From the NCBI GenBank assembly GCA_963773665.1, contig CAVZBZ010000002.1, positions 1,184,739 to 1,248,738 on the forward strand: a stretch of DNA of 64,000 bases, read 5' to 3'. Below, one piece after another: positions 46,741 through 59,385 of the stretch; the first letter of the stretch is position 1, and every line of letters begins with the position of its first letter. Source of the stretch: DATJLY01 sp963773665. Lineage in GTDB: Bacteria > Pseudomonadota > Alphaproteobacteria > ATCC43930 > CGMCC-115725. The position numbers and the translations under genes were made by a program. A model generated the notes under the pieces. It was not told the origin of the DNA and ran no database searches. It saw only the letters and a program-made list of their open reading frames with translations.

Positions 46741-47299
46741 GCTTAATTCCGCTCGCCGCCGCCTGCTTCCGCTCCTTCACGCGCAGCAACCGCGCTGCTG
46801 CCGGATCGCGCCCAAACAGATAGGCCATTTCGGACGCCAGCCGCCCGCGCTTGTCCCGCAACAGGAAATTGCAGAGTCCGCACAACAATAGAACGCGCAG
46901 CGCGTTGCGCGCTCGCGTGGCGGCAGTGACATGCAAGGCGGTCTCTTCCGTCTCGCGATCCTGATAATTGACGGGAAAGCCTTCTTCGATGAATGCGCCC
47001 ACCATGCGCGCATTGCCACGCTCCGCCGCTTTCAGGAATTCACGGCCAATGCTGGTCATCGCCTTGCTGCCACGAAGCTGCGGAAGCAGCTCGTCGCCAA
47101 TGTATTCGCCGGCCTCTACCTTCTGCGCGCGCTGCTCCGCGACTGCCTGCCAGTGTTTCTTCCGCTCCTGCGCCGTATCTCCGGGATTCGGCTGCCACGC
47201 GTGGTCACGCCGTTGCTCGATCCGCGCGCGAAGCTCCGTGAGACTGAGCGCCAGGCCTTCCACGGTAGCTGTCTGTTTTCCTACAGAGACGGTCGGCAT
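46712..47299 (-). CDS. ankyrin-repeat-like protein, hypothetical
   Basis: 195 residues. The C-terminal half has ankyrin-type helices: LKAAERGNARMVGAFIEEGFPVNYQDRETEETALHVTAA, then NALRVLLLCGLCNFLLRDKRGRLASEMAYLFG. The N-terminal half is charged (ELRARIEQRRDHAWQPNPGD). It overlaps the 3' end of traG convergently by 29 bp and follows the next gene upstream by 3 bp, so the pair form an operon. Confidence 0.7.
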   Translation of the reverse strand: MPTVSVGKQTATVEGLALSLTELRARIEQRRDHAWQPNPGDTAQERKKHWQAVAEQRAQKVEAGEYIGDELLPQLRGSKAMTSIGREFLKAAERGNARMVGAFIEEGFPVNYQDRETEETALHVTAATRARNALRVLLLCGLCNFLLRDKRGRLASEMAYLFGRDPAAARLLRVKERKQAAASGIKLTRRPQTPP

Positions 47300-47302
47300 C
47301 GG

Positions 47303-48154
47303 CTAGGTGATCCTCTGAAACAGCGCGATCCCGTTGCCGACCCTTTCGACGATCGCCGGCATCTTTTTGGGCTCCAGCGGTTCGCCGTCTTCGGATTCCA
47401 TCGGATAGTCGTGGCGCAACAGAGCGAGCCCTTTCACCGGGCTTTGGGACGCATGCGAGAGGTCGGATGCCACAGTCAGAAAATAGCAGTTACGCCCGTT
47501 GCGCTCGTTCTTGAGGAACAGCAGCAGATTATCCTCGGGCGTGAGGATGCCCCACCCGCCATAAATGATCCGGCTGTGGCGCGCCTCGGTGCGTTGTTTC
47601 GGAGTCCAATCCTCGAACTGCGGTCCGGCCAGCAGGTCGTAGGAATCCTCCATCATGGCAAGCTGGATCAGTCCGGCCTCTGACGCACGCTGCAAGGTAA
47701 TTTCGCGCACGACAAAGTCTTCGTGAGCGCCTTCGGACGGTTCGAACCACGCGCTTCGGTAAGTGCCTTCCAGAGTGGCAGGCGGCAGAACGCGCGCGGT
47801 GTCGAAAGCCTGGTCGAGATATTCGAGCAGGCGCAACGCGGCGTGCCACGACGGCACGTGCTCGCGCAGCTCCGCCTCGGTCATCAGCGCGCTGTCCTCG
47901 TCCGTAGCGAATTTGACGATGGCGTCGATCCACGCATCCTGCGGCACGGGAAATCTGCGTCCGCCGTCCGGCGTCTTGATCCCTTCCACGAACTGCCGAA
48001 GGCGCTCTTGGGGAATCGAAACGCCCGTCGATTCCTCGATCGCCGCGCTCACGTCCTTCCAGTTGAAGTAATCGCCCTCAATGCCGCGCTCGTAGTCGTG
48101 ATAGGCGCCGAGCGCATCGCGCAGCCGGTTGAGTTGCCAGTCCGATAACCGCAT
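47303..48154 (-). CDS. hypothetical protein, 283 aa
   Basis: MRLSDWQLNRLRDALGAYHD start. The N-terminal 80 residues look like a helical DNA-binding or regulatory domain (DVSAAIEESTGVSIPQERLRQFVEGIKTPDGGRRFPVP). The rest is mixed alpha/beta (RHSRIIYGGWGILTPEDNLLLFLKN, YFLTVASDLSH) with no named family. First gene of the operon with the ankyrin-like protein; divergent from the 58-aa gene across the GCGAGG repeat at 48199. Confidence 0.65.
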   Translation of the reverse strand: MRLSDWQLNRLRDALGAYHDYERGIEGDYFNWKDVSAAIEESTGVSIPQERLRQFVEGIKTPDGGRRFPVPQDAWIDAIVKFATDEDSALMTEAELREHVPSWHAALRLLEYLDQAFDTARVLPPATLEGTYRSAWFEPSEGAHEDFVVREITLQRASEAGLIQLAMMEDSYDLLAGPQFEDWTPKQRTEARHSRIIYGGWGILTPEDNLLLFLKNERNGRNCYFLTVASDLSHASQSPVKGLALLRHDYPMESEDGEPLEPKKMPAIVERVGNGIALFQRIT

Positions 48155-48198
48155 CGCGCCCGTGTCCTCATCTCCATGCCGCCAAGCCCGCCGCCCCC

Positions 48199-48215
48199 GC
48201 GAGGTTGGCGCGAGG
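48199..48215 (+). promoter_or_regulatory. GCGAGG direct repeat (11-bp period)
   Basis: GCGAGG-TTGGC-GCGAGG, 70 bp before the 58-aa gene, in a divergent promoter region. The distance equals that at traG (70 bp from repeat end to ATG). Confidence 0.6.
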
Positions 48216-48285
48216 AATCTTCCCTTTCCCTCAGTCTACAAAATCCACGTCTGAAACGACAGACAAACAGAGAAAGGAAGATCCA

Positions 48286-48462
48286 ATGCGTACTCCCGAT
48301 GAAGCCCGGCGTACCGCTATCCGGCAGGTAAGCCATAACCAGCGGCCTTCGCCCGTCCATAACATGGCCGACCAGATCGCAAAGACCTACGCGGCAGCCG
48401 CCGCTCAGGCTGCAAGGCGAGCTCAGGCCGCCGCCGCTGATGCCGCAAGGCGGAAGAAGTAA
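48286..48462 (+). CDS. small alanine-rich protein, hypothetical
   Basis: 58 residues, MRTPDEARRTAIRQVSHNQR followed by an Ala/Arg-rich helix ending AAAADAARRKK. A clear AAAGGAAG ribosome site lies 6 bp upstream. First of three plus-strand genes up to 49825. Confidence 0.55.
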   Translation: MRTPDEARRTAIRQVSHNQRPSPVHNMADQIAKTYAAAAAQAARRAQAAAADAARRKK

Positions 48463-48474
48463 GCCCACACATCC

Positions 48475-48500
48475 GGCCCGGCCCCTGAAAGGGCCGGGCC
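48475..48500 (+). terminator. GC-rich stem, terminator or attenuator
   Basis: GGCCCGGCCC-CTGAAA-GGGCCGGGCC, 12 bp after the 58-aa gene and just before the ribosome site of the next gene. A weak T-stretch follows (AACTTTCTCC), so partial attenuation is as likely as termination. Confidence 0.6.
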
Positions 48501-48526
48501 AACTTTCTCCGAAAGGAATATCCATC

Positions 48527-49219
48527 ATGAACCAGAAAGTTCGTTCCCCCTTCGCCGGAAAGCCCGCGACGTGGCAGGTCACTGACCGCAACGGATTGCC
48601 GGCTTTCCACGTCGAGCCGCGCGTCCTGACGCCGTTCCGCGCCATGGCGGTCAGCTCCCTCAGCAATCTCGGCACGCTGGCGGGCATTGGCTACGGTCTT
48701 TTGACGGTCGCCGGTGCGGACAATCCCGATGGCGGGATGCTCGTCGCCGCCATCGCCGTTCCGGTTATCGGCGGCGTGATGCTCCGTCAGATGCTGGACT
48801 CTCTCCTCAGAAAGCGGGTCAGGATAATGCTGACGCTGGAGAAATTCAGCGTACGGACGCTCTTCGGCTGGAAGCACTACGACCGCCAACTGCCACACCG
48901 GTTCGCGCTCGTCCCCCACGACAGCACGCAGGCCGAACGGGATGAGGAGGAGTTTCGGATGCAGCAGGCGCAAATCACGCGCAAGCCGATCCGCAAACAG
49001 CGCTGGTACGCCAACTCGTTCCACGTCTCCTTCGACTATCTCGGCCAGCGCAACGACATCATGACGGTGTACGGCCAGAAGGAAGCTGTCGCCATCGCTA
49101 CACGGCTCAAGGCCTGCGATGACGTGCTCGATGCGCTCGCCCGCCGGGGACAGGGTACGCCCCTTACCCCCACCGACGAATGGGGCGATCAGCCGGGTGC
49201 GATCCCCGAAACGGTGTAA
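48527..49219 (+). CDS. membrane protein of the transfer module, hypothetical
   Basis: 230 residues. After MNQKVRSPFAGKPATWQVTD come two hydrophobic helices (FRAMAVSSLSNLGTLAGIGYGLL and GGMLVAAIAVPVIGGVMLRQML). A cytoplasmic domain then begins RVRIMLTLEKFSVRTLFGWK and includes YANSFHVSFDYLGQRNDIMT. GAAAGGAAT precedes the ATG. Probably an inner-membrane accessory protein of mobilization; no family name assigned. Confidence 0.65.
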   Translation: MNQKVRSPFAGKPATWQVTDRNGLPAFHVEPRVLTPFRAMAVSSLSNLGTLAGIGYGLLTVAGADNPDGGMLVAAIAVPVIGGVMLRQMLDSLLRKRVRIMLTLEKFSVRTLFGWKHYDRQLPHRFALVPHDSTQAERDEEEFRMQQAQITRKPIRKQRWYANSFHVSFDYLGQRNDIMTVYGQKEAVAIATRLKACDDVLDALARRGQGTPLTPTDEWGDQPGAIPETV

Positions 49220-49237
49220 GGCGCGGGAGATCGCCCA

Positions 49238-49825
49238 ATGCCCCGCGAGCCGGATCGTAATCTGCGGCAGGAAGCCGAACGGCGGGTGGAACAGCGTTTC
49301 GCGCAACAGCGTGAAGCGCTGTTCGCCACGCAGAAGGAGCAGCGGGAGCGCGACATGCGCGCCCAGCAGCAAGCGGTCGAGCGTGTTGCCCAAGAGCAGG
49401 CGCGCCTTGCGGAGCAAAAGCGCCAGACGTTGGAGGCGCACGAGCGCAAATGGGACCAGATGCGCGACCGTATCGCGTACAAGCCCGCGCCGACGCCGTC
49501 TTTCGGGAGTTCTCCGCCGCGCGATATCGACCGCGAATATAAGGAGATGCGTCGCCAGTGGCTCGACCAGCGCGAAACCATCGAACAGCAATTTAACGAG
49601 CGGATCGAAACGTGCCAGACGGCGCAAGACGATTTGCGTTTCGCCTTCGATGCCGCCAATGAGATTCAGGCGCAGAAGAATCGCGCCGATTACGAGACAC
49701 TGACCCAGACTCAGGACCGAACGCGCACCAGCGCAATCCAGCGAGAGGAGTCACGGCTGGAGCAATCGGTGACACAGGAATTCCAGCGGCACAGCCGCGA
49801 TGCCGGACGGGAGCGCGGATTATAG
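49238..49825 (+). CDS. coiled-coil protein, hypothetical
   Basis: 195 residues, almost entirely Gln/Glu/Arg-rich helix (RRVEQRFAQQREALFATQKE, then MRAQQQAVERVAQEQARLAE), a strong coiled coil. It starts 18 bp after the membrane protein gene and ends at a strong stem-loop (49857). It may be a scaffold of the transfer module. Confidence 0.65.
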   Translation: MPREPDRNLRQEAERRVEQRFAQQREALFATQKEQRERDMRAQQQAVERVAQEQARLAEQKRQTLEAHERKWDQMRDRIAYKPAPTPSFGSSPPRDIDREYKEMRRQWLDQRETIEQQFNERIETCQTAQDDLRFAFDAANEIQAQKNRADYETLTQTQDRTRTSAIQREESRLEQSVTQEFQRHSRDAGRERGL

Positions 49826-49856
49826 AGGGCGCGTTGCTCACTTGAATTTAGGTGGA

Positions 49857-49885
49857 GCGCCGCGTCACGGCACGTGACGCGGCGC
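49857..49885. terminator. 13-bp perfect stem between convergent genes
   Basis: GCGCCGCGTCACG-GCA-CGTGACGCGGCGC between the coiled-coil gene (ends 49825) and the convergent gene ending at 49903. No T-run, but position and stability fit a bidirectional terminator. Confidence 0.7.
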
Positions 49886-49902
49886 GACCCGATTGCGGCC
49901 GG

Positions 49903-50187
49903 TTATTTGTTGTCGTCAGGTTTCCCGTGAACGCGCACCGGCGGCTCAGTCAAGGCGGCAAGCCGCTCTCGCACGAGCGCGTTAAATTGCGCTTCGGAAA
50001 TCACATACTGGTAATCGACAAGGCCGCGTTCCGGGTCGATGCCAAGCGACTACATGAATAGGTTTTTCTCATCCACGACAAGTTTGCCGTTTTTCGGGTC
50101 CCAGATTTCGCATTGGACGGCCCGCTTGTCTTCAAACAACACACGCGCCGGACAGCCACCCCAATCGAAATATCGGTAACTCATCAT
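49903..50187 (-). pseudogene. hypothetical protein, 94 codons with in-frame amber stop
   Basis: Reads MMSYRYFDWGGCPARVLFED, KRAVQCEIWDPKNGKLVVDE, KNLFM, then TAG (codon 46, bases 50050-50052), then SLGIDPERGLVDYQYVISEA and QFNALVRERLAALTEPPVRV, ending at TAA. Both halves are coding-like and share one frame, and the start has a GGAGG-type site (minus strand GGAGGCTGG). A single substitution would restore the frame, so it is a one-mutation pseudogene or a sequencing error. Confidence 0.6.
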
Positions 50188-50208
50188 CCAGCCTCCTTCG
50201 GCGTCCAT

Positions 50209-50424
50209 CTAGCCTTCCCTCGCATGGTCCAGCAAGGTCGGCTCGCGGTAGCGCCCGGCTACCGTGCGCTCGGCGGCGGGGCGGCTATCCTCTTTGAGGG
50301 CGAACAAGGCCGGTTGTTCCGGCCTTGCCGCTTTCCACGCCTCAAGCTGCTGGCGGCGTAAGTCCACGATATCCCGCCAGCGGTAGGCCCGGCCATCGAT
50401 AATGATTTTGTCGGGGCGGCTCAT
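50209..50424 (-). CDS. small hypothetical protein downstream of ardC
   Basis: 71 residues, MSRPDKIIIDGRAYRWRDIV, then DLRRQQLEAWKAARPEQPAL and an Arg-rich tail. The ATG overlaps the ArdC-like stop (ATGA), so it is translationally coupled to it. Similar small proteins follow ArdC-like genes in alphaproteobacterial mobile elements; function unknown. Confidence 0.6.
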   Translation of the reverse strand: MSRPDKIIIDGRAYRWRDIVDLRRQQLEAWKAARPEQPALFALKEDSRPAAERTVAGRYREPTLLDHAREG

Positions 50425-51321
50425 TCTGCCGCCTCCTGCTGTAGGCCGGGTTGCAGCCCGTTCAGGTAGTCGGCGGCGCGCTGCGCGTGAGCGGCAGCGG
50501 TGAAGATCGCCCGCTTATCGTCTTTCAGAACCTTGACCCATGAGGCGATATAGGACGCATGATCGGCGCGGACTTCCGGCGTCAGGTCGAGATCGGCGGA
50601 CAGGAAGGCGGAACCAAGCTCCGCGACAAGCTCCTCCATCGCGTAACCTTCATCGCCCCAGCGCTTGCGCCCGAAATCGCGCTCAAGGCGTTTCGGATGG
50701 CGAGTCCAGTGAGTCATTTCATGGCAAAGCGTCCCGTAATACGATTTCAGCGTCCTGAAAGCTCTCGAACGGCGGCATCTGCACGCGATCTTGCGCCATC
50801 GTGTAGAAAGCCTGATTGCCGCCGTGCTGGATGTTCGCACCTGTGGCGGCAAAAAATGATTCGGCCCGGTCGATCCGTGGCAGGGTATCAAGCCGGGGCT
50901 CGGCCTTCGCGTAATATTGAGCGGGCAAGCCTTCCACCTGCTCCACATTGAAAACCGTGTAGCCCTTCATGAAGGGGATATCGCGTTCGCTTTCCTCGCC
51001 GCTATCACCATCAATTTCGGTGCGAGTGACGGTCGAGGCGTAAACGACAAGACTTCCTTTCTCGCCCTTCTTCACATGGGCGTCCAATTCGAGCGCCTGT
51101 TTGAAGGTCAGCCAGATCGGCGCGGAGAATCCCTTGGTCATGGCTTCGGACCAAAGCATCAGGACGTTAATTCCCCGGTACGGAATGCTGTTGAATCGCA
51201 GGGGCCGTGTGATGCGCCCAGCCGCATGTTCGGCATTCCACGGCTTGAACCAAGGGCGGACTCCCTTCTCAAGTTCGGTGACAATCTGTCCAGTGATCCT
51301 CTCATAAACATCGGCCTTCAT
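50421..51321 (-). pseudogene. ArdC-like antirestriction protein, frameshifted
   Basis: 299 residues after removing one T near 50757. The N-terminal ssDNA-binding ArdC domain (MKADVYERITGQIVTELEKG, then PLRFNSIPYRGINVLMLWSE) is followed by a zincin-like peptidase domain with YYGTLCHEMTHWTRHPKRLERD (HExxH) and the downstream Glu region YAMEELVAELGSAFL. ArdC proteins protect incoming single-stranded DNA from host restriction. AGGAGGAAGGAAA precedes the ATG. A leader shared with the ParB-like gene lies upstream. Confidence 0.85.
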
Positions 51322-51331
51322 TTTCCTTCCT

Positions 51332-51650
51332 CCTAGTTGCGGGTTGCGCATGCAACCGACTAGGCCCGCGCCAATGAGCGGGGGTTCGGCGGTCAAGGCC
51401 GCCGTGGGGAGAGGGGGATCACCCGTCTTGGCAGCGACCATCGGGAGCGAAAGACGGGGAAACGCCCCGCGGCGCCCGCAGGGCTTGGCCTTGACAGCCA
51501 GGGGGCCGCAGGCCCCAAAGCGAAACGGAAGGAAGTCAGCCGCAGGCTGGCCGAGTCATCTTGCGCGAGGGATCGCTACCGGATGGCCGAGACGCCGGGA
51601 CGGCGGTTCGGGAAGCGCCGCCTACGCGGCGCGCGTAGAGCCCGGTGCGG
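51332..51650 (-). promoter_or_regulatory. ardC leader, shared with the parB leader (copy 2)
   Basis: Stem CCTAGT..GGTTGC-GCAT-GCAACC.ACTAGG (51332-51364) close to the ArdC start, then farther upstream on the minus strand CCGGGCTCTA, GTCTCGGCC, CCGGTAGCGATCCCTCGCGC and CAGCC-TGC-GGCTG. Same blocks, order and spacing class as 23960-24260. The whole gap 51322-51716 contains no gene. Confidence 0.65.
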
Positions 51651-54524
51651 CGTCAGTCGGACGCGCCATCGTCGTGAAAACTCTATAATCAGCGAGCTGC
51701 GTACTGGTAAGGGCGATCACGAAGCCATGGACATACGCGAAGCAAAGACGGTTTCAAGCATAGCTTTTACATAGCTGTCCTTGTCCTCTTCTTGGAAAAG
51801 GATGTGTCTCGCGAGCATGGCCGGCTTATCCATGCCCCAGAATAATTTCATCGTATGCGACGGGGTATTCGACACAATAAAGGATTCCAAATGCACGGTC
51901 GGGTCGCCAAGGCGTTCCTCGATCTCTTTGATCGTCGTGTGGAATTGAATTTTTGGATCGGTCGGACCGATGTTTCGGATACCCTTCGGGTCTACGAAAA
52001 TTACGTGCTGCTCGCTACCGATGAACAACCACACAATAAAATCGGGATGAAAATTACCGGCCTCGAAGAAACCCACCCCACGGCCTTTGCTGAGGTTACG
52101 AAGCAGATAGAGCTCCTTATCCTCGAAGAAACTGACGCTACTATCGTGAAAAGCCTTCAGGTCCTCTACGAATTGCCGTTCGCCCTTATTGAGCGCTACG
52201 GGGCTGATCTCGACGATCTTCTGATCCAGATAAAGCAGCGGTTCATACAGGTGCCGGCCAAACCAGATCGCCTTCAAGCCGTGGAACTCCCACGGCTTCA
52301 GGTCTCCTTTTTCGATTAGCGCCTTGAGCTCTTCGAGTTTGGCGACGATCTCCTCCTGCGATTGCTCGATCAGGATGCGGTAGTAGCCTTTGCCAGTTTC
52401 ATCTTTCACTCCCAGGAAGTTCGGATCGTCCACAGTCAATTCCTGGTATTCCAGATGCGGCAGCTCCCATTCCCGTTTGCGGAAGGTGTAGTAGCGCTCA
52501 GTGTACTTCTTCAGAAGCGAAAGCGCGATTTCCTGCCACAGCCGCACTTTCTCGAAGGAGTCGAAGGCCAGCTTCCTCGGCGGGGATTAGAAGTTGATAC
52601 CAGCTCTGATCGGCGAGTAGCGGTTCTATGCTGTCACGCGTCAGATTTAGGTTGTGCCAGCCTCGCTCGGCCTTGAAGCGCTCCAGCTCGAAGTAAAGCC
52701 GGTCGATGTCAAGGAAAGCTACGTGCCACGCGCTGAGATGAGTCTGATTGGGCGCGGCTTCGGCATCGCCGCCTAAAACGCCACCGGACTTCATCGCCTG
52801 AATCTTCGGATACCAGTTGAGCACGACCTGATTCTTCTGCAGATACTCGGTGGCTTTGTCCTTTACAGGGTCTGGCTTGGCAAGCGTTGGGATCGGCCCC
52901 AGCTTCCGAAAAGCGTCGCCGAACTCCGTGCTAACGCCGTTGATCATCTTCTTTAGTCGGATGGTCTTGAGCTTCTGCGTGCCAAGATTCTTGATGACAG
53001 GAAGCAGGAACTCGATGCGGTCATCATTGACTGGTAAACCTTCCTCTTCGAGGAAGTCGCGGAACTGCGCCATGTAGTCGGCGCGGATGCCAAAGATGGA
53101 AAGCGTTTCCAGCAGGCCGATGTGCTTCGGCCGTGTTACGTCTTCCGGAAGTTGGGCTTTGCCGCTCCGCTTGAGGCTCAGGTCGTAGCCCTTGAGGCGA
53201 ACGCCGCGACCGAAGAGCTGGATGATTTGCGAGCCCTCAGTCTGGCCCACATTCATCAGGCCCATGGTGCTCACGCGCCAGCTACTCCAGCCCTCGGTGA
53301 ACTTCTTCGAACCGATCAGAAGGTTTACTGTCGAATGCGGCAAGTTGATTTCGTGAAACAGCGAGCCTGTAAACTCGCGCTCTCCAGTGGGTAGCCCGTT
53401 CTTTTCGCATAACTTTACCAGCTTGGCATCGTCGCCAACGTTGATAACGCCAAAAGGATCGTTGTCGCCTACGCGGAGCGCTATCTCGCCGGTTGCGCCC
53501 TTCAGGTTTTCGACGTACAGCGCTCCGCCGCCTGCCGCATTGAAGAGCGTGATGAGCGTTTCCTCGAAAACCTGCGCAGCCGAAAGGTTTGCGGTATTCA
53601 GGTACGTAAAACGACCGGCGAACAGGTTCTTACCATCGGAGCTGACAAGCCCCTGATTCAGCACCCGCTCGATGCGCTGGATACTAGCCGCCCGATCCGA
53701 AACATAGCGGGCAAGAAAACGTAAGATTTCAATGATGTCGGAAGCGTCGCGCGTCGCTAGCGTCTTGGTGACGCTGCCGCCCACGAAAATCCATAGCGGC
53801 TTGTCAATGTTGAAAGGCCGAAATTGCGTCTCGGCCTCGCGGTACAACCGCTGCTGTTGGAAAAACGCCAACAGGCAGGCGACAAGATAGAGTTCCAAGT
53901 GGTTGGCTTGCGTCTCCTCGTCAAGATTGAGAATCTGGTAGTCCTTACCGAATCCGTCTCCGTAGAAATAGCGGTATGAGTAATCGAAAAGGATATTCTT
54001 TGCGTAGAGATCAGTGAGCACCCTGTTGCCTTTGACCGCCTGGCCGAAAGTAGCGGAGTACTCAAAGGAGAACCCTTTCTCGCAAAGCGCATTGCGAAAT
54101 CGCATCCACGCTCCTTCCTCGCCGCTCGATGCCCCTCGGTGCCCTTCATCAACAAGCACAAGATTATTACCCTCGAAAGCGTCGATCGCGATCGTCTTGT
54201 CGCCCATTTCCACTGCTAACTTGTGGATGTCGAGAATTTCGACCTGCTGTCCAGCAAACAGCCCGCGACCGTCTTTGTTGAAAAGCTCAGCCGAGATGCC
54301 AGCCAAATCAAACTCGCGAAGGTGCTGCTGACTTAGGCCCTCGTTGGGCGTAAGCAGGATGATACGGTTAAGCTCACGCTGCCTGCCGTGCTTCTGCAAA
54401 TAATGTTGGTACTGAAGAATGTTGGCATGCATGACAAGTGTCTTGCCGCTGCCAGTGGCACTCCAGTAGGCGAGCTTATTGAGTTGCGGCCAAGCTTCGG
54501 CGGCCTCGTCAAAGGGCGTGACTA

Positions 54525-55577
54525 GAGCGGGATTGAATTAGGCGGGACCATATCCGGAGTTGCTGAAGTAGTTTGAGCATTCTTGCGGCGTGAAGCTGCC
54601 GAGAAGCTGTCCGATGGCTTCGGTCACGGCGTCGAAGCTTCGCGCGGCGGTTTTGCGCAGCAAGTGTTTGAGCTTGGCGAAGAGCTGTTCGATGGGGTTG
54701 AGGTCGGGCGAGTATTTCGGCAGGAGGATGAGCTTGGCGCCGACGGCACGGATGGCGTGACGGACGGCGCGTCCCTTGTGGCTGCCGAGATTGTCCATGA
54801 TGACGATGTCGCCCGGTCTCAGGGTCGGGACGAGAACCTTCTCGACATAGGTCCGGAAGGTCTGGCCGTTGATCGGGGCATCGAGCAGCCAGGGCGCGTC
54901 GATACGATCGTGCCGCAGCGCGGCCAGGAAGGTCATGGTCTTCCAGCGCGCCTGCGGCACCTTGGCGCGCAGCCGCCGGCCGCGCGGTCCCCATCCCCGG
55001 AGCGGGGCCATGTTGTCCTTGGTCCAGGTCTCATCGATGAAGACCAGGCGCGCCGGTTCAATCCGCCTCTGACGCGCTTTCCACTGCGCTCGCCGTCTCG
55101 CCACGTCGGGGCGATCCTGTTCGCTGGCGAGCACGGTTTTTTTTGAAGCTCAACTCCTCGGCGTGAACGAACGTCCAGACCGCGGTGTAATCGGCCTTGA
55201 GGCCGCGCCCGGCGAGTTCGCGGACAAGCCCGCGCAAAGTGAAATCGCGCTCGCGAATGCGCTCGCGCAGCCAAACCTCATGCTCGTCCCGGATCGCCTT
55301 CGGCTTGTGCCCGCCCATCTGTCCCGGCACCACGCTCCCCGTCTCCCGGAAGCGCCGCACCCAGGCGATCGCCGTGCTCACGCCAACCCCGAACCGCGAC
55401 GCCGCTTCATGCCGCGACAGCCCCTCGTTCTCGACCGCCGCAACAACCCGCTCGCGAAGATCCATCGAATAAGGTTTTGCCATTCATGCCGGCCCCCTTC
55501 GCCCAGCCAGCATGTTGAATCAGAAACGCCCCCGATTTGGGAATCCCCAATCGACTCCGGCCAAAACAATCCCGCTC
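54525..55577 (-). mobile_element. IS630-family element, full-length copy
   Basis: 1053 bp, ends GAGCGGGATTG and CAATCCCGCTC, flanked by TA (54523-54524, 55578-55579), the usual IS630 duplication. It sits inside the Res-like gene between codons for Asp-Leu and Val-Thr. It is the parent-type version of the deleted copy at 19434-20094. Confidence 0.94.
54538..55483 (-). CDS. IS630-family transposase, two frames joined at an A8 run
   Basis: The first frame (55483 down) gives helix-turn-helix MAKPYSMDLRERVVAAVENE to AVWTFVHAEELSFKK. The second (from about 55134) gives catalytic Asp in LVFIDETWTKDNM, Asp in DIVIMDNLGSHKG and Glu in NPIEQLFAKLK. At the overlap the minus strand has eight A residues (55137-55144), a classical slippage site. 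Skipping one base joins the frames into about 314 residues. Production by slippage is inferred. Confidence 0.85.
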
Positions 55578-56065
55578 TAGGTCTGCCTCTGGCTTGTCTA
55601 AATTGGTCGCCGCCACCTGCGCATTTAAGACCTTGAGCAATCCCTGCGGATCGCGGAAATAGCGGTCAAGATAAATCTCTGTGAAGAGCAGCGTCAGGTA
55701 CTGAAAGTATTTCCACGCGATCGGCTCTTCACCACGCGTGATACGCCGCTCGTTCAGCCGAAGCGTATGTTTGACGATATTCTGATCGTATTCGAGTAGG
55801 AGATCAGTCGGTAGTTGCGTGAGATTGAAAAGCTGCGCAGTGAGCGCATGGTGAAAGTGATGTACGTTGTTCTCGTCGAGACCTTCTAGCTTCTCTTGAC
55901 GCAGGTGCTCCGCCAGATGCTCAAAGCGTTTCACGTTGAAGAGCGACAATAGCCACTGATTAAGCACAAGCTTATATGCAAATGGCACCTGCGGTCTGTT
56001 GTTAGCGCGGCGACGCTGCGCAGCAGGTGTGGGTCCGGCGGGATTGCGGGGCCGACCACGCGGCA

Positions 56066-59365
<3,300 letters not shown>

Positions 59366-59385
59366 TCAGTGTCTTGTTCCTGTCG

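Noticed and set aside
21134..51700. A complete self-transmissible conjugative element
   Set aside because: Relaxase and coupling protein are present but no VirB/Trb channel, pilus or ATPase genes were found in the window.
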